Positions 40,747 to 49,247 of a stretch of 64,000 bases of DNA are shown here, piece after piece. The stretch comes from JAAYAY01 sp963674575 (GTDB taxonomy: Bacteria; Planctomycetota; Planctomycetia; Pirellulales; Thermoguttaceae). How positions within the stretch are numbered: the stretch's first letter is position 1; the number at the start of each line of letters is the position of its first letter. Under the pieces are notes generated by a model. That model saw only the letters and a list, made by a program, of their open reading frames with translations. It had not been told where the DNA came from and searched no databases. The DNA is taken from NCBI GenBank assembly GCA_963674575.2, contig CAXXQT010000010.1, forward strand, positions 281,397 through 345,396. Reading direction: 5' to 3'. A program made the translations under genes and the position numbers.

Positions 40747-40908
40747 ATTGATTGATCCTTTCTTCTCAACTTCTGCGTCGCCTGCGACACGCTCGGTGTT
40801 CCTGTGAGCGACGCGAAATAATTTATGGGAATCTGTTTCGTGGTTGCGGAAGTCCGTTTCACGCGGCCAGCTCGAGGCCGGCCCATGCTCCGTAATGGGT
40901 TGGAGACG

Positions 40909-41439
40909 CTATTCGTCGCCGTCGGCCTCTTCGGCCTTCTGCTTGATCTGGCTTGCCAGGGCGCCGCCCGGTCCGATCAGTTGGGCGGCCAGTTGGGCCC
41001 CCGGTCCCAGAATCTGTCCGACCAGGAGGCTGAGCTGCTCGTCGCGGCTCGGCCATTTGCTGACCGCTTTCACGTCCTCGGGGCTGAGTTTCTCACCGTC
41101 CATGATTCCGCCCCGAGGTTCAAACGCCTCGAAGCGTTTGTCACCGGCAAGACGGACCACTTCCTTGGCCAGGGAAACGACATCTTCCGCTCCCCAGCAC
41201 ACGGCGTTCGTTCCGCCCACGTCCTCGAAGAGGCCATCCAACGGAGTCCCTTCCGTGGCCCGCGCTGCCAGGCTATTCTTGACAACCAGCACCTCAATGC
41301 CCTTCTCAGCCAGTTCGGCACGGAGGGTGTTATTGGCATTGGCGTCGAGCCCGATCATGTTCACCAGAAGTGCGTCGCCAACTCCATCCAATTGATTGCG
41401 GAGGTGGTCGGCCACCAGGTTCTTGACGTACTTACTCAT
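40909..41439 (-). CDS. rplJ: 50S ribosomal protein L10
   Basis: The 176-residue stalk base protein anchors L7/L12 dimers through its C-terminal helix. It shows VNMIGLDANANNTLRAELAE, VVKNSLAARA and FEPRGGIMDGE, then a helical tail (IGPGGALASQIKQKAEEADG) with an acidic end. It lies in the usual place between rplA and rplL. The ribosome site before the ATG at 41439 is weak, which is common when L10 autoregulates its own leader. Confidence 0.95.
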   Translation of the reverse strand: MSKYVKNLVADHLRNQLDGVGDALLVNMIGLDANANNTLRAELAEKGIEVLVVKNSLAARATEGTPLDGLFEDVGGTNAVCWGAEDVVSLAKEVVRLAGDKRFEAFEPRGGIMDGEKLSPEDVKAVSKWPSRDEQLSLLVGQILGPGAQLAAQLIGPGGALASQIKQKAEEADGDE

Positions 41440-41560
41440 ATCGCACGCTTTGCCCTATTCAGGGATGTTCGGGTGTTGCTTGTCTTGCCGCCGCACGATC
41501 AGGAAGAACAAACCCTCATGCTCGTGGACGGAAACCAATCCTGCCTCGCGAATCCTGCGA

Positions 41561-42241
41561 TCACATCGCCACGCGTATGCCGGGAGCCATGGTCGCACTG
41601 ATCGCGATTCCCCGCATGTATTGGCCGCGAACGGCAGCCGGCTTCAAGTTCTGGATGAAATCGATGAAGCTCTGAATGTTCTCGACAAGCTTCTCGCCCT
41701 CGAAACTGAGTTTGCCGACCATCGCGTGGACGTTGCCACCCGAATCGTTGCGGAACTCAACCTTACCGGCCTTGTACTCCTTCACCGTCTTGCCGACATC
41801 GGGAGTGACCGTTCCGGCGCGAGGGGACGGCATCAAGCCGCGAGGTCCGAGAATCCGTCCCAGGGGGCCGACGATTCCCATCATGTCGGGGGCCGCGATG
41901 CACGCATCGAAGTCGGTCCACCCGCCTTTGATTTTTTCGGCCAATTCCGGACCGCCGACTTCGTCGGCGCCCGCTTCTTCGGCCTCCGCGATCTTGTCGC
42001 CCTTGGCGAACACGACCACGCGTAATGACTTTCCGATCCCGTTAGGCAGGACGACCGAACCACGCACGATCTGGTCGGCCTGCTTGGGATCGATTCCCAG
42101 CCGAATGGCCACTTCCACCGTTTGGTCGAACTTCGTGTTGTCGAAAGACTTCAACAACGCGACCGCATCGGCGAGCGGCAACGGCTCGGCACCCGGCACT
42201 TTTTCGGCCAGGGCCCGCATTCGCTTCGACTTTCTTACCAT
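41561..42241 (-). CDS. rplA: 50S ribosomal protein L1
   Basis: The 226-residue L1 stalk protein binds 23S rRNA and helps release E-site tRNA. In other bacteria it also represses its own operon. Canonical segments are KFDQTVEVAIRLGIDPKQAD, ARGGDEVGG-like central sequence (EAGADEVGGPELAEKIKGG), LGRILGPRGLMPSPRAGTVT and KAGKVEFRNDSGGNVHAMVG. The ATG at 42241 has GGAG at 5 bp. It follows rplK by 145 bp. Confidence 0.97.
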   Translation of the reverse strand: MVRKSKRMRALAEKVPGAEPLPLADAVALLKSFDNTKFDQTVEVAIRLGIDPKQADQIVRGSVVLPNGIGKSLRVVVFAKGDKIAEAEEAGADEVGGPELAEKIKGGWTDFDACIAAPDMMGIVGPLGRILGPRGLMPSPRAGTVTPDVGKTVKEYKAGKVEFRNDSGGNVHAMVGKLSFEGEKLVENIQSFIDFIQNLKPAAVRGQYMRGIAISATMAPGIRVAM

Positions 42242-42386
42242 GTTACTCCGTCGATCCTAGTTGCGGATTCCAGTACAAACACTTCCGACAGACCGGCGGG
42301 GCGTTCTTGGGCCCCAAGCAGCGGCGGAAGCAAATCCTCCCGAAACGCGCGAGCCGCTGCGAGCAGCCGCTCCGCGTCGCGGTGTA

Positions 42387-42812
42387 TCAGTCGACGACAT
42401 CCAATCCCATGCTCCGCGCGGTGCCGGCAATCAGGCGCCGCGCGTGCTCGATGTCTCGCGCGTTCAGATCGTTCATCTTCCTGTTGACGATCTCGTCGAG
42501 TTGAGCCGTGGTTACGGTCCCAACTTTCTCGCGCGGCACGTTTCCCGATCCCTTCGCAATTCCAGCGGCCTGCTTCAGCAGGTCCACTGCGGCGGGACTT
42601 TTTGTCTCCAATTCGAACGACCGGTCGTTATAAACCCGAACCACGACCGGGATCCGGAGCCCCATTTGCTCCTTGGTCCGATCGTTGAACTGCTGCACAA
42701 ACTGGCCGAGGTTGATTCCGAACCGCCCCAAGGCGGTACCAACCGGGGGAGCCGGCGTGGCCTGCCCGCCGGGAACCTGAAACTTCACTGTGCCTTGGAG
42801 TTGCTTCGCCAT
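42387..42812 (-). CDS. rplK: 50S ribosomal protein L11
   Basis: The 141-residue L11 is part of the GTPase-associated centre. It has the proline-rich start QVPGGQATPAPPVGTALG, then VVRVYNDRSFELETKSPAA and the C-terminal RNA-binding domain ending GTARSMGLDVVD. It begins 3 bp after the nusG stop, so the two genes are translationally close. Confidence 0.97.
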   Translation of the reverse strand: MAKQLQGTVKFQVPGGQATPAPPVGTALGRFGINLGQFVQQFNDRTKEQMGLRIPVVVRVYNDRSFELETKSPAAVDLLKQAAGIAKGSGNVPREKVGTVTTAQLDEIVNRKMNDLNARDIEHARRLIAGTARSMGLDVVD

Positions 42813-42815
42813 AGT

Positions 42816-43631
42816 TTAGACGCTTTCGATTTGCCAGTATTCCAACTCGACCGGCGTGCTCCGGCCGAAAATATTGATCATCACTTCCACCTTACCGCTT
42901 GTCTCGTCGATCTTGGAGACCTCTCCCTCAAAATTCTCGAAGGTTCCTTCATTGATCTTCACCTGGTCTCCCAGGCGGAACCCGATCTTCAGCTTGGGCA
43001 CCTCGTCCTGCTTCTCTTCCCGTTTGGCCAGGATCCGCTGCACTTCGTGGGGAAGCATCGGCGTGGGCGTCCCCGCCGCACCCGTGAAGTCGCCGATCCC
43101 CGGCGTTTCGCGAACCAGAAACCAGGTGTCCTCGTTGATCTCCATATTGACGACAATGTATCCCGGATAGAGCTTCCGCTTCGTAACCCGTTTCTTCCCC
43201 GCCTTGAACTCCGTGACCTTCTCCGTCGGGACGATCACATCGCCGAAGCAATCCTCCAGTCCCGCGATTTTTACCCGCCGGATCAAGCCATCCCGGATCG
43301 AATCCTCTCGGTTACTCTGCACCTTGAGGATGTACCAGTCCATCTTCCGTTCTTCGGCGTCCTCCTCAGCCGGGGCATCCGAAACGCCTTCCTGCTCTTC
43401 TGCAACTTCGTCCGCGGGCTCGTCGACCGCGTCTGCTGCGGGAGGCTCTTCGTCGTTCGCCTCCACCACTTCCGCCTCGGCGGCTGCCGGCAATTCCGCT
43501 TCCTCGGAACTCGCATCTACCGGGGTGTCCGCGACGGCTTCTTCGGCAGCCACGGCCGGGTTCTCCTCGACGGCTTCCGCATCCTGTGGCAGAGTCGGCT
43601 CATCGATCGGCTTGCTCGATTCGTCAGTCAC
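42816..43631 (-). CDS. nusG: Transcription factor NusG with acidic N-terminal extension
   Basis: NusG binds RNA polymerase to control pausing, termination and coupling. The NGN domain starts at MDWYILKVQSNRE (residue 97) and includes LYPGYIVVNMEINEDTW. The KOW domain is near the C-terminus (GDQVKINEGTFENFEGEV). The first 96 residues are an Ala/Glu/Pro-rich, strongly acidic extension absent from E. coli NusG. The GTG at 43631 has GGGAAG upstream, which supports translation of the extension. Initiation at residue 97 is the alternative. The gene is between secE and rplK as in most bacteria. Confidence 0.95.
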   Translation of the reverse strand: MTDESSKPIDEPTLPQDAEAVEENPAVAAEEAVADTPVDASSEEAELPAAAEAEVVEANDEEPPAADAVDEPADEVAEEQEGVSDAPAEEDAEERKMDWYILKVQSNREDSIRDGLIRRVKIAGLEDCFGDVIVPTEKVTEFKAGKKRVTKRKLYPGYIVVNMEINEDTWFLVRETPGIGDFTGAAGTPTPMLPHEVQRILAKREEKQDEVPKLKIGFRLGDQVKINEGTFENFEGEVSKIDETSGKVEVMINIFGRSTPVELEYWQIESV

Positions 43632-43712
43632 AGTCGACTTCCCTTTTCATTGACATGGCGCCCTCAGTCCCAGTTCCCGGACGGAGCGAGGCCATTTTTC
43701 TGCTTCGGCGTC

Positions 43713-44165
43713 TTAGCCTCCGAACAGGCGGCTCAACCATCCTTCGATCACACTTTCACCGTCCATGACGCCGACCGTCATGAAGAACTGGCTCCAGAAG
43801 AAGTCGAAGAAGAACAACAGCGTGGCCAGCACAAACACGGTCACCAAAACGACCAACGAACTGCGATACAGTTCAGCGCGCGTGGGCCACGAGACCTTGT
43901 TCATCTCGGCCTCGACGGCAATGAGGAAATCAGCGAAGGCAGGCAAATTAACAAGCCGATAGGCAATCCACATAAGGAGCACCACCAGGACGCTGGGCAC
44001 CAACATGCGAGAGAAGTTTCCCGCCGTGATCATGGAGCTGTAGAGCTGGTATCCGCCGGCCAGGATGGCCACGGCAATCGAGGCAAATGTCACCTGGCGC
44101 GCAATTCGCCCCTGGGTTCGCTTATACAGGCCGACCCGAAACAGCTCTTGGAAGAACGCGTTCAC
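43713..44165 (-). CDS. secE: Preprotein translocase subunit SecE
   Basis: The 150-residue SecE clamps the two halves of SecY. Unlike the minimal single-helix form, it has three hydrophobic segments (about residues 25-43, 55-71 and 103-125). The SecE signature VEAEMNKVSWPTRAELYRSS precedes the last helix. The start is a GTG at 44165. It lies between tRNA-Trp and nusG in the conserved order. Confidence 0.93.
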   Translation of the reverse strand: MNAFFQELFRVGLYKRTQGRIARQVTFASIAVAILAGGYQLYSSMITAGNFSRMLVPSVLVVLLMWIAYRLVNLPAFADFLIAVEAEMNKVSWPTRAELYRSSLVVLVTVFVLATLLFFFDFFWSQFFMTVGVMDGESVIEGWLSRLFGG

Positions 44166-44324
44166 CGGCGTACTCTTTGGTTCCTGCTCGACCCCGCCTT
44201 CCCAGAGGAGGCGTCACGAGCCATTAGCCCAAGTTTTGCCCGCTCCACTCTTAAGCCTCGAGGACGGGCCACGGAGGGCGACCGCCCCGAAGGGGAGCCT
44301 GGCGGAAATCGGTTTCACCTCAAG

Positions 44325-44397
44325 CAGGGGCGGAGGGATTCGAACTCTCGACCGCTGGTTTTGGAGACCAGTGCTCTACCAATTGAGCTACACCCCT
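44325..44397 (-). tRNA. tRNA-Trp (anticodon CCA)
   Basis: A 73-nt tRNA with acceptor AGGGGTG pairing CGCCCCT (one G-T pair) and discriminator G. The anticodon loop is CTCCAAA in a CTGGT/ACCAG stem, and the T loop is TTCGAAT. The 3' CCA is not encoded. It sits between tuf and secE, a position conserved in many bacteria. Confidence 0.96.
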
Positions 44398-44623
44398 GTG
44401 CTTCTCGCAAATATTTCCTGACCGCTTCCACTCGAACGCACCTCTCAACGAGAGAACCGCCCCGCCAAGAGCCCATTCCAACAGGCCCCTCGCGACCGCG
44501 GAGCGTGCTCGCCGGTTCCGCGCTTCCAATCACGAAACCGGCGACGCATCCCTTCGCTGAACATTCGAGTTTCCTCGGGCGGGACCAGAAGCCCAAGCCC
44601 CACACCGACGAAACAACGGATCA

Positions 44624-45823
44624 CTACTCGAGAATCTTGGTCACAACGCCGGAACCGACCGTGCGGCCACCTTCACGAATGGCGAAACGCACGTTCTCAT
44701 CCATGGCGATGGGCGAGATCAACTCGACCGACAGCTTGACATTATCGCCAGGCATGCACATTTCGGCGTCACCGAGAAGATTCAGCGACCCGGTCACGTC
44801 CGTCGTCCGGAAATAAAACTGGGGACGATAGCCATTGAAGAACGGAGTATGGCGGCCACCCTCCTCCTTCGACAGGACGTAAACCTCGGCCTCGAACTTC
44901 GTGTGCGGCGTGATCGACCCCGGCTTGGCCAACACCTGGCCGCGCTCGATCTCGTCGCGCTTGATACCACGAAGAAGGCAACCCACGTTGTCGCCGGCCA
45001 TGCCGTGATCGAGCGTCTTGTTGAACATTTCAACGCCCGTGCACACGACCTTGCGGCTTTCCTTCTTGATACCGACGATCTCGACCTCTTCGCCAGTCTT
45101 GACGACGCCGCGTTCGATACGCCCGGTAGCGACCGTACCACGACCCTCGATGGAGAACACGTCTTCGATCGCCATCAGGAAGGGCCGATCGGCTTCACGG
45201 GCCGGTTCGGGAATGTACGCGTCGATCGCATCCATCAGCTCGCCGATGCACTTCGTGGCTTCGGGATCCGCCGGGCTGTTGTAGGCGGGCAGAGCCGAAC
45301 CGCGAACCACCGGAAGATCGTCGCCGGGAAAGTCGTAGCTGCTGAGCAGCTCGCGAACTTCCAACTCGACCAGCTCAAGCAATTCCTCGTCGTCGACAAG
45401 GTCGCACTTGTTCAGGAACACGACCAGAGCCGGCACGTTCACCTGACGGGCGAGAAGCACGTGCTCGCGAGTCTGGGGCATGGGGCCGTCGGCGGCGGAC
45501 ACAACCAGGATCGCTCCGTCCATCTGAGCGGCACCGGTAATCATGTTCTTGATGAAGTCGGCGTGCCCGGGGCAATCGATATGGGCATAGTGGCGATTTT
45601 CCGTCTCGTACTCGACGTGAGCCACGGCGATGGTCACGGTCTTCGTGGAGTCACGAACCGTGCCGCCCTTCGCGATATCCGCGTAGGACTTGAAGTGAGC
45701 CAGACCTTTTTCCTGCTGGACCGCCAAAATGGCCCCGGTCAACGTCGTCTTTCCGTGGTCGATGTGACCAATGGTACCCACGTTGACGTGGGGTTTCGTG
45801 CGTTCAAATACGTCCTTGGCCAT
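44624..45823 (-). CDS. tuf: Elongation factor Tu
   Basis: The 399-residue GTPase delivers aminoacyl-tRNA to the ribosome. G1 is GHIDHGKTT (19-27), G3 is DCPGHADF and G4 is NKCD. Domain 2 has GRGTVATGRIERG and domain 3 ends EGGRTVGSGVVTKILE. The gene is flanked by tRNA genes on both sides (Thr, Gly, Tyr, Thr upstream, Trp downstream), matching the tufB arrangement of other bacteria. The ATG at 45823 has GGGAGA upstream. Confidence 0.98.
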   Translation of the reverse strand: MAKDVFERTKPHVNVGTIGHIDHGKTTLTGAILAVQQEKGLAHFKSYADIAKGGTVRDSTKTVTIAVAHVEYETENRHYAHIDCPGHADFIKNMITGAAQMDGAILVVSAADGPMPQTREHVLLARQVNVPALVVFLNKCDLVDDEELLELVELEVRELLSSYDFPGDDLPVVRGSALPAYNSPADPEATKCIGELMDAIDAYIPEPAREADRPFLMAIEDVFSIEGRGTVATGRIERGVVKTGEEVEIVGIKKESRKVVCTGVEMFNKTLDHGMAGDNVGCLLRGIKRDEIERGQVLAKPGSITPHTKFEAEVYVLSKEEGGRHTPFFNGYRPQFYFRTTDVTGSLNLLGDAEMCMPGDNVKLSVELISPIAMDENVRFAIREGGRTVGSGVVTKILE

Positions 45824-45907
45824 TCTAGACTTATCTCCCTGCGTTCAAAAAGCGGGTAACCTTGAACTACCTTGGATCGACCATTCGGTTGGACTATCCG
45901 ACAAAAG

Positions 45908-45980
<73 letters not shown>

Positions 45981-46162
45981 CGTCGAGTCTTCGTACCTGA
46001 CGCTCTCGTCACTGGAGAACCAGAAGCCTTTTTGCCGACATCGTCTCCACGGCCAAACACCGCCGCAGCACACAAGGCGTCAAAACAACTCGACTCCCGG
46101 CATTCAAGCGACCAGCGCCGCCAAGCACGCAACACGAACCTCGATGCCAATCCACATTTCAG

Positions 46163-46233
46163 AGCGGGTGAAGGGAATCGAACCCTCGTCTTCAGCTTGG
46201 AAGGCTGTGGCTCTACCATTGAGCTACACCCGC
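46163..46233 (-). tRNA. tRNA-Gly (anticodon TCC)
   Basis: A 71-nt tRNA with acceptor GCGGGTG pairing CACCCGC. The anticodon loop is CTTCCAA and the T arm is GAGGGTTCGATTCCCTT. The outermost pair of the anticodon stem is an A-A mismatch. CCA is not encoded. Confidence 0.94.
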
Positions 46234-46440
46234 TTCTTTCCGCCACACAAAGACGCACCTAGGCGTCACGGGCGAGCCACTGGGCGACTGCCACTCGAAC
46301 ATCGCCATGAGATAGCCTACCGATTCTCACAACTCAAGCCGAGGGGGGGCCCAACATACGAACGGCTGAATCGCGGACTATCCGTCGATTGCAATCGTCA
46401 ACACCTCGAAAAAGAAAACGGGAATTTGCTGTATCGAAAA

Positions 46441-46522
46441 TGGGGGGTGCAGGATTCGAACCTGCGAAGGCACTGCCATCAGATTTACAGTCTGACCCCT
46501 TTGACCGCTCGGGAAACCCCCC
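46441..46522 (-). tRNA. tRNA-Tyr (anticodon GTA)
   Basis: An 82-nt class II tRNA with acceptor GGGGGGT pairing ACCCCCC and discriminator A. The anticodon stem is CAGA/TCTG with loop CTGTAAA, and there is a variable arm. CCA is not encoded. Confidence 0.95.
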
Positions 46523-46634
46523 AAGACCATCTTCCATACACTAAAAACAGCACACCTGCGTTCCGGGCTCGACTTTGGCGCTCCCCTCAAAAAGACCCCG
46601 AAAAGCTCGGGAAGTTCGAGGATTTCTTGGCAGG

Positions 46635-46707
46635 AGCTAGCGGAGGGACTTGAACCCACAACCTGCTGATTACAAATCAGCTGCTCTGCCAATTGAGCTA
46701 CGCTAGC
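46635..46707 (-). tRNA. tRNA-Thr (anticodon TGT)
   Basis: A 73-nt tRNA with acceptor GCTAGCG pairing CGCTAGC. The anticodon loop is TTTGTAA in a CTGAT/ATCAG stem. It is the first gene of the tRNA-tuf unit, about 26 bp after the promoter. CCA is not encoded. Confidence 0.95.
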
Positions 46708-46733
46708 CGCTGGGCCCGTCACGCGAACCATTT

Positions 46734-46761
46734 AATATACCCAACCGCCTCCAGTGTGCAA
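46734..46761 (-). promoter_or_regulatory. Promoter of the tRNA-tuf-secE-nusG unit
   Basis: On the - strand TTGCAC (46756-46761) and TATATT (46734-46739) are separated by 16 bp. The predicted start lies about 20 bp before tRNA-Thr(TGT). A GC-rich stretch that could act as a stringent discriminator follows after about 10 AT-rich bases. Confidence 0.65.
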
Positions 46762-47059
46762 GACGGATGCCAAACAAAAACAACCTGATTTCTCCAGCGG
46801 AAAACGCCACAGCGAGCAGACACGAAAAACCGCCCCTTGGCACCACCCAAAAGTACGAGAACACCGTCGCGGAGGCTCTCTTTTCCATATGCCAAGGCAG
46901 AATCAGACCTGGAAATCCGGCTGAAAAGCGAAAGACCGGGAAGAAACGGGCTCCCCGGCCATCTCACTTCAACAGCCAAGCAGACGCTCCGCCCACTCGC
47001 GAGGGCATAGCCCACATCGCCAGGTCCGCGCGGACTCGTCCTATTGTCGTCCGGGCAGC
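46762..47059. other. Gap between sigma factor gene and tRNA operon
   Basis: This 298-bp gap holds no clear terminator for the sigma factor gene and no supported reading frame. Confidence 0.4.
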
Positions 47060-48739
47060 CTAGTCCACTCCAGGAATCTCGATCTTTTCTTCCTGGGCCG
47101 CCTTACGGAGCTTGTTCAGCGCCCGGGCCTCAATCTGCCGGACCCGTTCCTTGGTCACCCCCATCGCCGCGCCAACTTCCTTGAGAGTCTGCGGTTCTTC
47201 ACCGCGAGCCAAGCCAAAGCGGCTAATGATGATCTGCTGCTCCCGTTCATCCAGGCGATCCAGAATCCGAACCACCTGAGATTCCCGCTGAAGTTGGGAT
47301 GACTCTTGCTGGTACTGGTCGCTACGAAGGTCTTCGGCCGCGCCGAACATCTCCGAGTTGCTCGTGCGAAATCGATCCCGGTGACGAAGCTCGTCCGGAA
47401 TCGTCCGAGCGTAGTTCTTCATGATTGCCCAGCTGGCGTAGGTACTGAACTTGTTTCCCCTCGCGAAATCGAATTTCTCCACGGCCCGAATCAAAGACAT
47501 GTTCCCGTCGCTGACGAGTTCGAAGAAATTCTCCGCCTGCCCAACATGGCGTTTTGCAATAGAGACCACCAGGCGGAGATTTGCAGAAATGATCTCGTTC
47601 TTTGTGGCAACGGCCTGGTCGTAAAGCCGCTCGATCCGGTCCATCAAGGCGCTCTTCGGTCGGGCAGGATCGAGAGTCTCTCTCAATCGGGAAGCGCGGT
47701 ACTTCAGATAGTTCATTTTCCGGAAGAGATGCCCTTCCTGCTCGCGAGTCAGAAGGGGCACTTCATAGAGGCTTGCGAGATAAGGCGGCAGACCACTCGG
47801 AAGACGGCTCTTTTTGACGGGTTCCTCGTTGCGAGGCATGGGGCCGCAAACCTCGCGTTCCTGCTTCTCCGTGCGAATCAGCCGAAACCCGTCGTTGGGA
47901 ATGAAATCCAACGGGAGATCCATGACTCGCTTCGCTCGCATCTCCCCAATAATCCGGTAAATACTGGTCTTCGTGCGACAGAAAGACTTCGCGAGCGACT
48001 CGACGGCTTCGCCTCGACGATACTTGCGGTAGATCTTCTGCTTCGTCCCCTCCCGCAAGGGGCCAGCATTTTCGGGAAAGATCGCGACCTCGGGATTGTC
48101 TCGATCAAACTGCTTCAAGGTGTAACGGATCGTCTCAACGCTTCGCCCCATCTTTCGAGCCAAACGCTTGGTAACGTCCGCAGGACAACCACCCTTCTCC
48201 GCCAGACGTCTGGCGAAATCGACGATCTTCTCCCGTTCGTCCACGGTGAGCTGACTGAACTGGGCCCCCCGGCGAATCCGATCGGCATTGTGCCTCACGA
48301 ACCGATCTACGGAACTCTCAAGAAAGCCCACCCGTTTACGTCCGTCAAAAACAAACCGCCGGCTCACAAGCCCCTGCTGGCGCCAGCGGGAAATCGTCTT
48401 GGTCGAAACCTGAAATCGCCGACTCAAGTCGTCGACGGTCAAGACCGGTTCGGGAACCTCTTCCACAGGGAGGTCCGCCGAGTCTGATACATCTTCCACG
48501 AACAGCCGAAGATCATGCACCGCCTCCTCCCCGCGCATGCGCACCTCGGGATAAGCCTCCGGACGGTAGGTCGTCACGCGGTAGCAGACATATTCGTACG
48601 TGTAGATGCGATTATTCTCGATTTCCAGCAAGAGACGTTCCGCGCGGTCCACCTGCTCCAGCTTCTTCTCTCGCGGAGCAAAACGCACCTGCTGGTCCCG
48701 CAATTCTCGAATGGCGGGATGAATGTAGCTGCTGTGCAT
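47060..48739 (-). CDS. Sigma-70 family factor with long HTH-rich N-terminus
   Basis: A 559-residue sigma factor. Region 1.2-like sequence is at 318-349 and region 2 at about 380-448, where NEIISANLRLVVSIAKRHVG precedes FDFARGNKFSTYASWAIMKN. Region 4 is at 490-548 (VGAAMGVTKERVRQIEARAL). The region 2.4 helix reads YASWAIMKNYARTI rather than the YATWWIRQAITRAI of housekeeping sigma factors, so it is probably an alternative factor. The first 315 residues contain at least three helix-turn-helix-like segments (about 101-125, 185-210 and 245-262). The first of these resembles a MerR/excisionase fold with SRWRQQGLVSRR. The ATG at 48739 has AAGGA upstream. Confidence 0.88.
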   Translation of the reverse strand: MHSSYIHPAIRELRDQQVRFAPREKKLEQVDRAERLLLEIENNRIYTYEYVCYRVTTYRPEAYPEVRMRGEEAVHDLRLFVEDVSDSADLPVEEVPEPVLTVDDLSRRFQVSTKTISRWRQQGLVSRRFVFDGRKRVGFLESSVDRFVRHNADRIRRGAQFSQLTVDEREKIVDFARRLAEKGGCPADVTKRLARKMGRSVETIRYTLKQFDRDNPEVAIFPENAGPLREGTKQKIYRKYRRGEAVESLAKSFCRTKTSIYRIIGEMRAKRVMDLPLDFIPNDGFRLIRTEKQEREVCGPMPRNEEPVKKSRLPSGLPPYLASLYEVPLLTREQEGHLFRKMNYLKYRASRLRETLDPARPKSALMDRIERLYDQAVATKNEIISANLRLVVSIAKRHVGQAENFFELVSDGNMSLIRAVEKFDFARGNKFSTYASWAIMKNYARTIPDELRHRDRFRTSNSEMFGAAEDLRSDQYQQESSQLQRESQVVRILDRLDEREQQIIISRFGLARGEEPQTLKEVGAAMGVTKERVRQIEARALNKLRKAAQEEKIEIPGVD

Positions 48740-48863
48740 GGTCTCGTCCTTTCCAGGCTGGAGCCCTCTTCGGTTGACCCCAAGAGGCCCGCTCTCTCGC
48801 CCTGGTTCCGGTGCCCCGCTGATGCCTGACGGCTACCTGGCCCGATCGTCTCACGTGGGTCGC

Positions 48864-48893
48864 ATTCTAACTTCCTCGGCATATTTTTGACAA
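48864..48893 (-). promoter_or_regulatory. Promoter of the sigma factor gene
   Basis: On the - strand TTGTCA (48888-48893) and TAGAAT (48864-48869) are separated by 18 bp. This leaves a leader of about 115 nt before the ATG at 48739. Confidence 0.6.
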
Positions 48894-49247
48894 GTCTTCC
48901 TTGCAAAAATACCGCGTTTCTTCCCCGACTCCAAATCCGCCTCGCCCGAATGCTACCGAAAATCGCCTATTCCTTTACGTAGAAACCACGCCCACAGGTC
49001 TGGATCGCCTCTCTTTTCCCCCAAAAACAGGCCACCTACGGAGTACACACGCCCCCTCGCAGCGAGGATTATACCGTGCTAACCACGACAATTGCAAGAA
49101 CCAGGATCTTCCCGTCAACATTCCCAACCCGACAGGTCGATCCAGGAAAAGGTTCCTCTATCGGCCCCAAAGGACTGATCACGGCAACCCTCGCCCCCCA
49201 CCTGGGCGAGAAACTCGTTCTACTCATGCCTCGAATCGGACTCGGCC
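48894..49247. other. Divergent gap
   Basis: This region holds 354 bp between the sigma factor promoter (-) and the exported protein gene (+). No convincing + strand promoter or gene was seen. Confidence 0.35.
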
